A stretch of 61,659 nucleotides of DNA from CAYSSG01 sp964433635 (GCA_964433635.1 CAYSSG010000010.1:1-61659); one strand, 5' to 3'. Shown: positions 1 to 9,734, numbered from the stretch's first letter. Notes: generated by a model from the sequence alone, not told the origin. Program-made: numbers and translations.

Positions 1-1022
1 ACCTTCAGGCGGGTACGGCTGTCCAGCTTGGCAATGAGGGAATGTTCACCGCAGACCAGGTAGAAGATCACCTCATCTCCCAGGGGTTCGATGACCTCGA
101 TCTTGGCCTTGATGGTGTTATCGGCCTTGGCCTCAGAGGCAAATTTCTGGTCATGAAAATCCTCCGGACGGATACCGAAGATCACCTTCTTGCCGGCATA
201 GTCGGCAAGCGCCTTGGAAAATTCCCTGGGCAGCTTGACCTTGAAGCTTGCCGCATCGATAGAGTAGGACGAATCCTCCTTCTGGAGGGTAGCGGGGATG
301 AAGTTCATGGCCGGGGAGCCGATAAAGCCGGCGACAAACTGGTTGGCAGGGGATTCGTAGACATCCAGGGGATGCCCTTCCTGCTGCAGCCTGCCGTCAT
401 TTAGGATGAAGATACGGCTGGCCATGGTCATGGCCTCAATCTGGTCATGGGTCACATAGATGATGGTGGCACCCAGGCGGTTGTGCAACTTGGAGATCTC
501 TGCCCGCATGGCGACACGCAGCTTGGCATCTAAATTGGAGAGCGGTTCATCAAAGAGGAAGACCTTGGGCTTGCGGACGATCGCCCGGCCGACGGCGACT
601 CGCTGGCGCTGACCACCGGAGAGCTCCTTGGGACGGCGCTTGAGCAGCTTTCCGATACCCAGGATCTCGGCAGCCTCCTGCACCCGCGTGTCGATCTCCT
701 CTTTGGGGAACTTGCGCAGTTTCAGACCAAAGGCCATATTGTTATAGACATCCATATGGGGATAGAGGGCATAGTTCTGGAAGACCATGGCGATATCCCG
801 GTCCTTGGGAGGAATATCATTCACCAACTTGTCCTCGATATAGATCTCACCGGAGGTGACCTCCTCCAGGCCGGCAATGGCCCTTAAGGTGGTGCTCTTA
901 CCGCAGCCGGAGGGTCCGACTAAGACGGCAAACTCCTTATCCTTGATGTCAATGGATACATCATCCACTGCCACGACATCCTTGAATTTCTTGGTAACAT
1001 TCTTTAAGACAACTCTGGCCAT
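1..1022 (-). CDS. Sugar ABC transporter ATP-binding protein, MalK/UgpC type (partial)
   Basis: Nucleotide-binding subunit of a carbohydrate importer. The ATG is at 1022 behind a GGAGG site, and 340 codons are visible before the frame runs off the window; MalK/UgpC proteins are usually 360-370 residues, so about 30 C-terminal residues are missing. Visible in order: Walker A GPSGCGKST (residues 36-44), the Q-loop VFQNYALYP, the ABC signature LSGGQRQR, Walker B VFLFDEP, the H-loop YVTHDQIEAM and most of the OB-fold regulatory domain typical of this family. It follows the ROK kinase and the permeases on the same strand and presumably energises them. The coding sequence is clearly richer in G+C (over 50 per cent in sampled lines) than its neighbours, with many CTG, AAG and GCC codons. 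Confidence 0.95.
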   Translation of the reverse strand, partial: MARVVLKNVTKKFKDVVAVDDVSIDIKDKEFAVLVGPSGCGKSTTLRAIAGLEEVTSGEIYIEDKLVNDIPPKDRDIAMVFQNYALYPHMDVYNNMAFGLKLRKFPKEEIDTRVQEAAEILGIGKLLKRRPKELSGGQRQRVAVGRAIVRKPKVFLFDEPLSNLDAKLRVAMRAEISKLHNRLGATIIYVTHDQIEAMTMASRIFILNDGRLQQEGHPLDVYESPANQFVAGFIGSPAMNFIPATLQKEDSSYSIDAASFKVKLPREFSKALADYAGKKVIFGIRPEDFHDQKFASEAKADNTIKAKIEVIEPLGDEVIFYLVCGEHSLIAKLDSRTRLK

Positions 1023-1091
1023 ATGCGACCTCCTATAAATTACTATAAATGATCATTTTTATTTTTTATTATACCTGTTTTAGCATAATTA

Positions 1092-2084
1092 TCAACGCGA
1101 TTGCTGAAATAAAGCAGCAGCCCCTGTGACACCGGCATATTCACCCAATTTTCCCAGAACAATTTTCAGGCCTTTTAAATGGGATTTCATCGCCCGGTGA
1201 AAAACAAGTTCCTTGACCGGATTCAGCAGTTGATCGCCTTCATTGGCGATTCCTCCAACCAGCACAATCATCTCCGGATTCAGGAGATTGACTAAAGTAA
1301 CGATACCGATTCCCAGATAGGTAATGGCATCCTCTATAATATCTTTAACCAGGGAATCTCCCTGACGTGCCCGCTGGAATGTTTCAGCCAGTTTAATGTG
1401 CGCTGCATCGATACCCGGTACAAAGTCGGGATCAGCTGCCTGCATCTCTTCTATCTTATGGCAGATCCTATCTTTGATCCCGGTGGCAGAAGAATATGCC
1501 TCCAGGCAGCCATAACCGCCGCAATGACAACGGGGACCATCTTTATTGACCACGATATGACCCACCTCACCTGCGATAAAGTTATTTCCACTATAGATCT
1601 TCCCGTTAAGGATTAATCCTCCGCCAATTCCTGTCCCCAGCGTCAGGCAGACCATGTCATTAATACCCTGTGCTGCACCATACATCTTTTCTCCCCAGGC
1701 AGCTGCATTGGCATCATTCTCGACAATGACCGGCAACTGAAACGCCTTGCTGATCATCTGTCCCAGAGGTACCTCTATCCATCCCGGTAAGTTGGGCGCA
1801 GAATGAATGACACCCGTTTCTGGATTTAACGGTCCGGGAGCGGCGATACCGATACCGGAGATATTCGTAAGATCGGTTTCAGAGCGTTTGATGATGCGGT
1901 GAAGTTGCTCCTTGAGCTTATTGATAATTACTTCTTTTCCCTGCTCGGCATCGGTCGGGACCTTGAGGTAATCCTCTATCTCACCGCAGCAGCTGATCAG
2001 GGCAATTCCGATTTTGGTGCCTCCCATATCAACGCCAATGGTGAATGGTTCCTTTTCTGACCGGTGAGAGTGTGCTGCATTCAT
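1092..2084 (-). CDS. ROK family sugar kinase (glucokinase-like)
   Basis: Probable ATP-dependent glucokinase or related hexose kinase of the ROK family (330 residues). The ATP-binding motif DMGGTK is near the N terminus, the ROK motif GEVGHIVV is in the middle, and the zinc-binding cysteine cluster CHCGGYGCLE follows it. A longer frame reaches 2120, but the AGGAGA ribosome binding site lies inside that extension and fits the ATG at 2084. The gene sits between the permease (55 nt upstream) and the ATPase of the sugar ABC importer, so it probably phosphorylates the imported sugar or one released from it. ROK also contains transcriptional repressors, but no helix-turn-helix precedes the kinase domain, so a kinase is preferred. 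The exact sugar cannot be read from sequence. Confidence 0.9.
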   Translation of the reverse strand: MNAAHSHRSEKEPFTIGVDMGGTKIGIALISCCGEIEDYLKVPTDAEQGKEVIINKLKEQLHRIIKRSETDLTNISGIGIAAPGPLNPETGVIHSAPNLPGWIEVPLGQMISKAFQLPVIVENDANAAAWGEKMYGAAQGINDMVCLTLGTGIGGGLILNGKIYSGNNFIAGEVGHIVVNKDGPRCHCGGYGCLEAYSSATGIKDRICHKIEEMQAADPDFVPGIDAAHIKLAETFQRARQGDSLVKDIIEDAITYLGIGIVTLVNLLNPEMIVLVGGIANEGDQLLNPVKELVFHRAMKSHLKGLKIVLGKLGEYAGVTGAAALFQQSR

Positions 2085-2139
2085 TACTTTTTTCTTTCTC
2101 CTATCCTGAAAGAATATCAATCAATCCAATATTCATTTT

Positions 2140-3000
2140 TTATCCCTTGACCGAACCGGCCAGGATTCCGCGAACAAAATAACGCTGTAAACTTAGAAAG
2201 ATAATCAGCGGCAGTATCATGGAGACAAAGGCAGCCGCAGTCAATAACTCCCAGTTCTGCCCGTATGAACCGACCAGCGCACTGATTCTGACCGTTAACG
2301 GGGCAACATCCGGTGTCCCTCCCAGGTAGACCAGGGCTACCAGAAGGTCGTTCCATACCCAGATGAATTGAAAGATGGTAATGGAAGCAATTGCCGGTAC
2401 GGAAAGAGGCAATACAATACTTCTGAAGATCTGAAACGTCGTAGCGCCGTCAATGGTCGCTGATTCAAATATTTCACTGGGAAGTCCGGATATAAAATTG
2501 TACATGAGATAGATCACCAGAGGAAGTCCGTATCCTGCATGGGCAAACCATATGCCCAGAAAAGAACCGGATAGACCGAGCTGGTTGAATAATCTCAAAA
2601 TCGGGATCAAGGTCATCTGTAAAGGAACGACCAGCAGCCCGACAAAAAGGATAAAGAAAAAGCGCCTTCCCCAGAATTCCATCCAGGCAAAGGCATAAGC
2701 CGCGAAAGAAGCGATAATGATGGGCAGAATACATGCCGGTAAGGTAATAATCAAGGTATTCATAAAGGCACGGCCAATCCCTATTCCGCTGATAACTTCC
2801 CTGTAATTCTCCAGGGTAAAATGCGTAAAATTAAAGGGGTGTGCCAGAACAGTCCACCAGCCGGATGAGGCCACCTCAGAAGCAGGACGAAAAGAGGTAA
2901 TCAGTAATCCTACGGTCGGAAATATCCAGATGATTGCCACAATAATGAGAAAAATATGCATGGGTGCATTTAATAAAAAGTGATTCTGCTTCAGTTTCAT
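2140..3000 (-). CDS. Carbohydrate ABC transporter permease, MalG/UgpE type
   Basis: Inner-membrane permease of the CUT1 sugar importer family (286 residues, the usual length). It has about six hydrophobic segments. The cytoplasmic EAA loop that docks on the ATPase is visible as ESATIDGATTFQIFRSIVLP at roughly residues 185-205. It overlaps the upstream permease by 4 nt, which implies translational coupling, and its GGAGG site lies inside the end of that gene. Together with the preceding permease it forms the heterodimeric channel. The substrate is unknown. Confidence 0.95.
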   Translation of the reverse strand: MKLKQNHFLLNAPMHIFLIIVAIIWIFPTVGLLITSFRPASEVASSGWWTVLAHPFNFTHFTLENYREVISGIGIGRAFMNTLIITLPACILPIIIASFAAYAFAWMEFWGRRFFFILFVGLLVVPLQMTLIPILRLFNQLGLSGSFLGIWFAHAGYGLPLVIYLMYNFISGLPSEIFESATIDGATTFQIFRSIVLPLSVPAIASITIFQFIWVWNDLLVALVYLGGTPDVAPLTVRISALVGSYGQNWELLTAAAFVSMILPLIIFLSLQRYFVRGILAGSVKG

Positions 3001-3875
3001 CGGATAGCCTCCTGTTCTCTAAAGCGCTGCACATTGATGATAATCATGGGAATAATAAAGATCAGCAGTAAAATCGCAATGGCGCTTGCCCTTCCATAAT
3101 TGCGGAAGATAAACATCTCCTTGTACATTCGGTTGGCAATGACCTCCGTGGAAAATCCGCCATTGGTCATGACATATACAATGTCAAATACCTTCAGTAC
3201 ATTGATAAACATGGTGGTTGCCACCACTGCAATTGTCGGTTTCATCAGGGGTAAAATAATCTTCCAGAAGATGCGTAATTCGTTCGCTCCGTCTACCCGG
3301 GCTGCCTCAAGCAGCTCTCTGGGGATCCCCTTGTAACTGGCAGACAAAATCACCAGGCAAAATCCTGTCCAGATCCATATTCCCACAATAATCAGGCAGA
3401 TATTATTCAGCCAGGGACGTTCGATCAACCAGGGGATGGGCTGAGCTCCCAGAAAGGATAGAAAAGCATTCAATATGCCAATCTGTCCGCTTCCCACGGG
3501 CCTGTAGGAGTAAACAAACTTCCAGATAACACCGGCACCGACAAAGGAAATCGCCATGGGCATAAAAATAATCGATTTCACAAAGGATTCATAACGGACC
3601 CGGTCAAGCATGACTGCCATAATCAAACCTAAAAAAACGGTAATCGGGACAAAAAGAGCCACCCATAACAGATTGTTGCGGAAAGATGTTAACATCACCT
3701 CATTGGTAAAGGCATAGATATAATTGGCAAATCCGACAAATTTTTCCGTCTGCGGTCCAAAAAAAGAAATAAAAAAGGTATTGATGGAAGGATAAATCAA
3801 AAAAAGCATTAAGACAAACAGAGCGGGAATGACGTAGAGCCATGGGGTAAACCAGCGTGTTCGCATAGAATCCAA
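2997..3875 (-). CDS. Carbohydrate ABC transporter permease, MalF/UgpA type
   Basis: First permease of the sugar importer (292 residues). It has an N-terminal transmembrane helix, several further hydrophobic helices and the EAA loop EAARVDGANELRIFWKIILP around residues 190-210, all typical of the CUT1 (MalF/UgpA/LacF) class. A Shine-Dalgarno AAGGAG precedes the ATG. It lies 115 nt after the binding-protein gene; that gap is filled by a strong hairpin at 3904-3945, which probably lowers permease expression relative to the binding protein. Confidence 0.95.
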   Translation of the reverse strand: MDSMRTRWFTPWLYVIPALFVLMLFLIYPSINTFFISFFGPQTEKFVGFANYIYAFTNEVMLTSFRNNLLWVALFVPITVFLGLIMAVMLDRVRYESFVKSIIFMPMAISFVGAGVIWKFVYSYRPVGSGQIGILNAFLSFLGAQPIPWLIERPWLNNICLIIVGIWIWTGFCLVILSASYKGIPRELLEAARVDGANELRIFWKIILPLMKPTIAVVATTMFINVLKVFDIVYVMTNGGFSTEVIANRMYKEMFIFRNYGRASAIAILLLIFIIPMIIINVQRFREQEAIR

Positions 3876-3903
3876 CTCCTTTTTGCGCCTTTGTATTTAA
3901 AGA

Positions 3904-3945
3904 GAGTAGACAACCGATTCAGTTGGTTGAACCGGCTATCTACTC
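3904..3945 (-). terminator. Intercistronic hairpin between binding-protein and permease genes
   Basis: Inverted repeat with 18-nt arms (3904-3921 and 3928-3945) and a 6-nt loop. Read as minus-strand RNA, all 18 positions pair if G-U wobbles are allowed. It begins 46 nt after the binding-protein stop and is followed by a weak U-rich stretch. Such structures often protect an upstream message from 3' exonucleases or act as partial terminators, as between malE and malF. Which applies here is inference. Confidence 0.7.
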
Positions 3946-3990
3946 GGCAATTAATCAAAGATCATGAAATGACTGGTGTCAGGCCTCCGA

Positions 3991-5259
3991 TTAATAGGCA
4001 TCCAGTGCACTTGCCTCAATCTGCATCAACACATTTTCCAGTGATTCCCCGCTGACATAATCCAGGATACCGGTCCAGAAAGACCCGGACCCGACTGCAG
4101 CAGGCATCAGATCTGAGCCGTCAAACCGGAAAACAGATGCTTCTGCCAGGAATTGAGCTGCTTTACGGGTAATGTCATCCGGATAAATCATGGGATCAAC
4201 TTTTTTGTTTGGCGCCAGCTTGCCTAATTCCGCAACCCAGATTTCCTGTGCCGGTGCAGAGGCAACGTATTTGATGAAAGCCCGGGCTTCCGGGGTATCA
4301 TTAAACATGGCTAACATATCCGCTGAACCCAGTGCAGGCGTACCGTATTCTTCGTAAATCGGTGGGAACGGGAAAAAGTCGAAATCCTCTCCCGCGACTA
4401 AATCCGGGAAATGTTCCAGGAAAAAGCTCTTGATAAAGGTAGCCTGCCGGTGCATAAAGGCATTGGGCGGATCGCTGAACAAAGCATCGGGCGAATCTCC
4501 AAAATTAATGGTCAATACGGCATTGGGACCGCCATAGACATATTTCTCGTCCTTGGCAATCTTGCCAAATATTTCAAAAGCTTCCATTACTTTTTCATTT
4601 GTCCAGGCGATACCATGATTTACCCAGGCATCATAGGTCTCCGGAGGAACAATTCTCAGCATAATGTCCTCAATCCAATCCGTGCCCGGCCATCCGCTGG
4701 CTGCTCCTGATTCCACGCCGATACACCATGGGGTATTGCCGTCGGCAACCATCTGATCCGACAAAGCCATCAGTTCTTCCCAGGTTTTGGGTACTTCGTA
4801 TCCTGCAGCAGCAAAGGCTTTAGGGCTGTACCAGACCATGCTCTTCAGATCGGCAGAAATGAATACAGCATAAAGCTGTCCGTCATAAGAACCCAGATTC
4901 AGCCATGCGTCAGAATATTCAGAGAGTAAGGTCGCTCTATCCATAAAAGTGGCTAAGGGGACCAGTTTTCCGTCTTTGGCAAATTCTATCATCTGTCCCG
5001 GATTAGGCATGACAGATACATCCGGAGGATTTCCTGCCTCTACTCTGGTCGTTAAAATAGCAGGCAGATCACGAGTACCGGTAAATTCCACCTTAATGCC
5101 TGTCTCCTCCTCAAAGGGAGCTATCATCTTGGCAAAGGCATCCGCTTCAGCACCTGTCCAGATACCCATCACGGTAACACTTCCCTGGGCATTTACTGAC
5201 ATGCACAAGAAACATGTCAGAAATACAACTACAATGATATAGCTAATCTTCTTTAACAT
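3991..5259 (-). CDS. Sugar ABC transporter substrate-binding protein
   Basis: Periplasmic or lipid-side solute-binding protein of the carbohydrate (family 1) type, 422 residues from ATG 5259. An N-terminal signal peptide runs through about residue 25 and ends near VNAQG. The mature start resembles family 1 binding proteins (VTVMGIWTGAEADAF, then PFEEETGIKVEFTGTRDLP). The TTG two codons upstream would be too close to the GGAGG site at 5268-5272, so the ATG is preferred. It is the promoter-proximal gene of the importer operon, followed by an mRNA hairpin and two permeases. No cysteine lipobox is obvious, suggesting a soluble exported protein in an outer-membrane-bearing cell. Confidence 0.93.
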   Translation of the reverse strand: MLKKISYIIVVVFLTCFLCMSVNAQGSVTVMGIWTGAEADAFAKMIAPFEEETGIKVEFTGTRDLPAILTTRVEAGNPPDVSVMPNPGQMIEFAKDGKLVPLATFMDRATLLSEYSDAWLNLGSYDGQLYAVFISADLKSMVWYSPKAFAAAGYEVPKTWEELMALSDQMVADGNTPWCIGVESGAASGWPGTDWIEDIMLRIVPPETYDAWVNHGIAWTNEKVMEAFEIFGKIAKDEKYVYGGPNAVLTINFGDSPDALFSDPPNAFMHRQATFIKSFFLEHFPDLVAGEDFDFFPFPPIYEEYGTPALGSADMLAMFNDTPEARAFIKYVASAPAQEIWVAELGKLAPNKKVDPMIYPDDITRKAAQFLAEASVFRFDGSDLMPAAVGSGSFWTGILDYVSGESLENVLMQIEASALDAY

Positions 5260-5723
5260 ATACAAACCTCCTTAATTTTTGACGATAGGAAATAAGTAGA
5301 AAAATGATTAATAATCTGAGGAATCGAACACCTCCCTTCTATTAATGCAACAGTCTATCATGGATTGTATTCTATTTCTTTGCGATAGCGGGTATTGAAA
5401 ATATCAAGATAGTTTAGTTATAGTGTATAATATTTTTCTTTGACATTCAAATCATAAACTGCCGGTCATATAGACTGATATTACTATTTTACCACTTTCA
5501 AAGATTTTTTTCCTGTTACTGAAATTTTCGTCATTATCAGGCTATCATCAGAGCATATAACGCATCTGCAGGAACAATCGGTTCATGGTACTCGAATACC
5601 TCACTTAAATGTGTTAAAATAAAGCATGATAACCAAAAGACGATTTTCAGGTAAGATCCTGTAGCAACCTGATAAATAAATAATCTGTTTGCTCAGTTCT
5701 ACTACTCTCAAGGAGGTCATCAC
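5260..5723. other. Divergent intergenic region (importer operon / trehalose gene)
   Basis: 464 bases with no gene. It must hold promoters for both directions. A weak minus-strand candidate is a TTGAAT-like -35 at 5445-5450 and a TACACT-like -10 at 5422-5427 with 17 nt between. A perfect TATAAT lies on the plus strand at 5426-5431 without a good -35. A Shine-Dalgarno-like GGAGGTG on the minus strand at 5329-5335 has no gene behind it. No hairpin terminator is seen. Confidence 0.5.
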
Positions 5724-7919
5724 ATGCCCCGTATTATCGTTGTATCCAATCGCCTTCCGGTAACAGTGAAAAAGGTAAAAGATAACCTTTCCTATCAACA
5801 AAGTGTTGGTGGCCTGGCTACCGGCATGTCATCATTGCAGCAGAATGACCCATGCCTCTGGGTCGGATGGCCTGGCTTACCCAGGGAGCAGATCGATGCT
5901 GAGGAAAAAGAAGCCTTGCTGCAAAAGATGGATGAGATGGGAAATCATCCCGTCTTTTTATCCAAAGGGCAGATTGAAGAATATTATAACGGATTTTCCA
6001 ATAAAACCATATGGTCTCTTTTCCATTGTTTTACCCAGTTTACTGTTTATGAAAATCATCTCTGGGATGCCTACAAGCGAGTGAACCAGATATTCTGCCA
6101 GACCATCCTTGATATTGTACAGCCGGATGACATCATATGGGTTCATGATTATCACCTCATGTTGCTGCCATCCTTGCTGAGAAAGAGAATTTCAGGGCTG
6201 ACCATCGGTTTCTTTCTGCATATTCCCTTTCCTCCTACCGAAATTTTTCGGTTGCTTCCCTGGCGAAGAGAAATATTAGAAGGATTAATGGGTGCCGATC
6301 TGATCGGTTTTCATACCTATGATTATGTTCGTAACTTCCTTGATACCATCCTGCGTCTGCGCGGGCATGAAAACAGCCTGGGTTATATCAATTATCAGAA
6401 TCGGGTGATCAAGGTTGATTCTTTTCCCATGGGGATAGACTTTAACCATTTTTTCTATTCCTCAGATACGGAGGAGACAAAAAAAGAGATTGAAAAAATG
6501 AAAAAGAAGTTACCAAAAGGTCAGATCATCATTTCAGTGGACCGGTTAGATTATACCAAAGGAATTATAGAGCGTCTGAAAGCCTTCTCGACTTTTCTGG
6601 AAGACAATCCGGAATACTGGGAAAAAGTAACCATGATATTAGTGGCTGTACCTTCCCGTACCGGTGTTCCCCAATACCAGCAGTTGAAACAGCAGGTGGA
6701 TGAAATGATTGGTCAGATCAACGGTAAATTCGGGAAATTAGGCTGGTCTCCCATCTGGTATCTGTACCGTTCATTACCATTTCATGAATTGACTGCCCTG
6801 TATTATATAGCCGATATCGCTCTGATAACTCCCCTGAAAGACGGAATGAATCTGATTGCCAAGGAATATATTGCTACCAAAAAGAATTCCCGGGGAGTTC
6901 TCATTTTAAGCGAGATGGCCGGTGCCGGCAATGAAATGGGTGAAGCGCTTATCGTGAATCCCAATAACCGTACCCAGATTTCCTGGGCTTTAAAACATGC
7001 CTTAAATATGGGGGAAAAAGAACAGCAAAAAAGGATTCTGAATCTTCAAAAACGCTTACGGAATTATGATGTTAAAAAATGGGCAGAGGATTTTAAAGAG
7101 AACCTGATAAAAGTTAAGAATATGCAAAAAAATCTTGCTGCCAGATTTTTATCTCCCGGCAGCAGATTAAAAATTATCAAAAAATATAAGGAGAGTCATC
7201 ACCGACTCTTTCTGATTGATTATGATGGCACACTGGTTCCCAATCACCTGAAATTCAAACAGGCTTATCCTTCCCAGGATGTTATTCATACCATTGATTT
7301 GCTGAATCAGGATCCAAAAAATAAGCTTGTCATCGTCAGTGGAAGAGAAAAACACATCCTGGGAGCATGGTTTAAGAATATAAAAGTAGATTTGATTGCC
7401 GAGCACGGAGCATGGCTGAGAAAAGGTTCAAATAAATGGAAAACTATTGAGCCCTTAAAAAAGGAATGGAAAGACCAGATAAGACCGATTCTGGAACTAT
7501 ATACCAATCGTACTCCCGGTTCCTTTATCCAGGAAAAAGAGTATTCACTGGTATGGCATTATTTTGAAACAGACCCTTCCTTCGGTCGTACCCGCGCCAT
7601 GGAACTGATGGATTCCTTAACCTATCTGACCTCCAATCTGAATCTGGAAGTCATCCACGGAGAAAAAGTCATTGAAATTAAGACAGCGGGAATCAATAAG
7701 GGAATCACTGCCTATCAATGGATCTCGGAAAAGAAATGGGATTTTATCCTGGCGATCGGTGATGACTGGTCAGACGAAGCTACTTTTTCTCACCTGCCAG
7801 AAAAAGCCTATTCCATTAAGGTCGGTCAGGGTATTTCGGAATCAAAATATAATATCCATTCCTCCACGGAAGTCCGGGCTTTACTGAAGGAGTTAGCTAA
7901 AAAATCCCTGCCTTGCTAA
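5724..7919 (+). CDS. otsAB: Fused trehalose-6-phosphate synthase / trehalose-phosphatase
   Basis: Bifunctional enzyme (731 residues) that makes trehalose from a nucleotide-glucose and glucose-6-phosphate and then removes the phosphate. Residues 1 to about 470 are a family GT20 synthase: SNRLPV at the start, VGGLATGM, WVGWPG, HDYHLMLLPSLLR, FFLHIPFPP, SVDRLDYTKGI and TPLKDGMNLIAKEY. From about residue 490 follows a HAD-type phosphatase: DYDGTL (near 499-504), VSGR, and the acidic motif GDDWSDEATF near 679. An AAGGAGGT site 6 nt before the ATG fixes the start. The 3' end overlaps the convergent aldolase by 4 nt. Trehalose would serve as compatible solute or carbon reserve. Fused OtsAB proteins are known in several bacterial phyla and in eukaryotes. 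Confidence 0.96.
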   Translation: MPRIIVVSNRLPVTVKKVKDNLSYQQSVGGLATGMSSLQQNDPCLWVGWPGLPREQIDAEEKEALLQKMDEMGNHPVFLSKGQIEEYYNGFSNKTIWSLFHCFTQFTVYENHLWDAYKRVNQIFCQTILDIVQPDDIIWVHDYHLMLLPSLLRKRISGLTIGFFLHIPFPPTEIFRLLPWRREILEGLMGADLIGFHTYDYVRNFLDTILRLRGHENSLGYINYQNRVIKVDSFPMGIDFNHFFYSSDTEETKKEIEKMKKKLPKGQIIISVDRLDYTKGIIERLKAFSTFLEDNPEYWEKVTMILVAVPSRTGVPQYQQLKQQVDEMIGQINGKFGKLGWSPIWYLYRSLPFHELTALYYIADIALITPLKDGMNLIAKEYIATKKNSRGVLILSEMAGAGNEMGEALIVNPNNRTQISWALKHALNMGEKEQQKRILNLQKRLRNYDVKKWAEDFKENLIKVKNMQKNLAARFLSPGSRLKIIKKYKESHHRLFLIDYDGTLVPNHLKFKQAYPSQDVIHTIDLLNQDPKNKLVIVSGREKHILGAWFKNIKVDLIAEHGAWLRKGSNKWKTIEPLKKEWKDQIRPILELYTNRTPGSFIQEKEYSLVWHYFETDPSFGRTRAMELMDSLTYLTSNLNLEVIHGEKVIEIKTAGINKGITAYQWISEKKWDFILAIGDDWSDEATFSHLPEKAYSIKVGQGISESKYNIHSSTEVRALLKELAKKSLPC

Positions 7920-8971
7920 GCTACTTCTATCTCATTACAGAGATAGACATCCTGGATGGCATGAAAGATCTTGATTCCTTCTTTTATGGGTTTCTGAAAT
8001 GTTTTTCTTCCGGATATGACACCCATTCCCCCGGCTCTTTTATTGATCACTGCCGTTTTCACGGCCTGCTCCAGATCATTTTTCCCTGATGGTCCACCTG
8101 AATTAATGAGCCCTATCCTTCCCATGTAGCAATTTGCCACCTGATAACGGGTAAGATCAATGGGATGATCCGTGGTTAATTTTTCATAGACTAAAGGACT
8201 GGTTTTACCGAAACCGATTGCCTGATAACCGCCATTGTTTTCGGGCTGCTTCTGTTTGATCAGGTCAGCCTCGATGGTTGCCCCAAGGTGATTAGCCTGA
8301 CCGGTTAAATCTGCTGAAACATGGTAGTCAATTCCCTCTTTTTTAAAGGCAGCATTTCTCAGGTAGCACCACAATACCGTAAACATTCCCAATTGATGTG
8401 CCTGCATGAAGACCAGGGAGATCTCTTCAATCTGCCTCCGGGATTCCTCTGATCCAAAATAAACCGTTGCACCTACACCGATAGCACCCATATCGTAAGC
8501 CTGTTCGACAGTAGCAAACATTCTCTGGTCATATTGATTCGGGTAAGACAGCAATTCATTATGATTCAGTTTCACGATAAAGGGAATCTTATCGGCATAT
8601 TTTCCGGAAACCATGCCTAACACGCCCAGCGTAGAAGTCACAGCATTACAGCCTCCTTCAATGGCTAATCGGACAATATTTTCCGGATCGAAATATAGGA
8701 TATTCGGGGCAAAAGAGGCACCGGCTGAGTGCTCGATTCCCTGATCAACCGGTAAAATGGAAAGATATCCGGTCCCCTTTAATCTGCCATGGTTAAAGAG
8801 AGATTCCAGGTTTCTCCTGACCTGGGATGAGCGATCAGAAATACTGAATACCCGTTCCACAAAATCCTTGCCGGGTAAATGAAGCTGATTTTTGGGAATG
8901 GTCTTACACTGATGGCCTAACAGATCATCAGCATCTTCTCCTAAAATTTTTTCAATGTCCTGATAATTCAA
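7916..8971 (-). CDS. fbaB: Class I fructose-bisphosphate aldolase (FbaB type)
   Basis: Schiff-base fructose-1,6-bisphosphate aldolase of the DhnA/FbaB family (351 residues), acting in glycolysis or gluconeogenesis. The sequence closely follows E. coli FbaB over its whole length, with hallmark stretches LSILPVDQGIEHSAGASF, IVKLNHNE, VGATVYFGSEESRRQIEEIS, YHVSADLTGQANHLGATI and NCYMGRIGLINSGG. The lysine-containing strand is LIKQKQPENNGG. A Shine-Dalgarno GGAG precedes the ATG. The gene is convergent with the trehalose gene and shares its last four bases; no terminator lies between them. It is probably monocistronic. Confidence 0.97.
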   Translation of the reverse strand: MNYQDIEKILGEDADDLLGHQCKTIPKNQLHLPGKDFVERVFSISDRSSQVRRNLESLFNHGRLKGTGYLSILPVDQGIEHSAGASFAPNILYFDPENIVRLAIEGGCNAVTSTLGVLGMVSGKYADKIPFIVKLNHNELLSYPNQYDQRMFATVEQAYDMGAIGVGATVYFGSEESRRQIEEISLVFMQAHQLGMFTVLWCYLRNAAFKKEGIDYHVSADLTGQANHLGATIEADLIKQKQPENNGGYQAIGFGKTSPLVYEKLTTDHPIDLTRYQVANCYMGRIGLINSGGPSGKNDLEQAVKTAVINKRAGGMGVISGRKTFQKPIKEGIKIFHAIQDVYLCNEIEVA

Positions 8972-9066
8972 CTTTCCATATCTCCTTTCAAAATATTTTT
9001 ATCTTCTTGTCCACTGTTTCGGTATCTGTACATTCTTTTCTTCATCCTTTCATGAAGAGAAGGAAT

Positions 9067-9690
9067 TTAAAGTTCATCAATATGGTGAAAGATATTCACT
9101 AATTGAGCCAGGTTGCTAATCTCTACCACCTGCCAATAGCCTTGCATGTCTCTCATTCTGACTTCCACTACAAAATTGGTTTCCTTCTCCGGATCGTAAT
9201 AGGTCAGTCCCACGTGGGCTGTTTCACCTTCTATTTCAGCATAATTGACGGATTGATGTTCCCATTGTTCAGGATTGACTCTTTCCTTGACCAGGTAAAT
9301 GATAAATGAGGAGATCACATTATCATTATCTTCTTCAGGTTCATGCCATCGGCCTGTGAGCACATATTCAGATACCTTTTCCTTGATGATTTCCTTCAAA
9401 TTCGGTCTGATCACCGAAAGCAGGCTGCTGCTTAACTCCCGACGGATTTCACTCCAACGACTTCCGGTATCTCTTTGTGCCATATAGTACTCCCAGGTCT
9501 GGTCAATCATATGCTCGGCCACCTCATCCAGATCCACATACTTAACAAAAGCCGTTATATCATGCTCTCTAACGGTCAGTTTGATTTGCCTCAGGGAATA
9601 CTGGGGAGAAACCATGATTCTCCAGAAGATCAGCGCAGAGATTATGCCAATGATAATCAGAATCAAGAATAGAAAGGACTTTTTTTTCAT
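9067..9690 (-). CDS. Membrane-anchored DUF2939-like protein
   Basis: Protein of 207 residues with one N-terminal hydrophobic segment (about residues 5-25) after a lysine-rich start, then a soluble domain rich in charged residues. The segment after the anchor (YSLRQIKLTVREHDITAFVKYVDLDEV, split here only for description) resembles DUF2939 proteins, where a SPxYxLxxxxxAxxxxDxxxxxxxVD pattern follows a signal anchor. Function is unknown. It lies 44 nt after the formate dehydrogenase gene on the same strand and could be a last gene of that operon. The AAGGAG site is 14 nt from the ATG, longer than usual. Confidence 0.7.
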   Translation of the reverse strand: MKKKSFLFLILIIIGIISALIFWRIMVSPQYSLRQIKLTVREHDITAFVKYVDLDEVAEHMIDQTWEYYMAQRDTGSRWSEIRRELSSSLLSVIRPNLKEIIKEKVSEYVLTGRWHEPEEDNDNVISSFIIYLVKERVNPEQWEHQSVNYAEIEGETAHVGLTYYDPEKETNFVVEVRMRDMQGYWQVVEISNLAQLVNIFHHIDEL

Positions 9691-9734
9691 AGACTTCCCA
9701 TATTCTCCTTGTTGGATATACCCTGAATGAATGA

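Noticed and set aside
5440..5445. TTGACA on the plus strand upstream of the trehalose gene
   Set aside because: No acceptable -10 hexamer lies 15-19 nt downstream.
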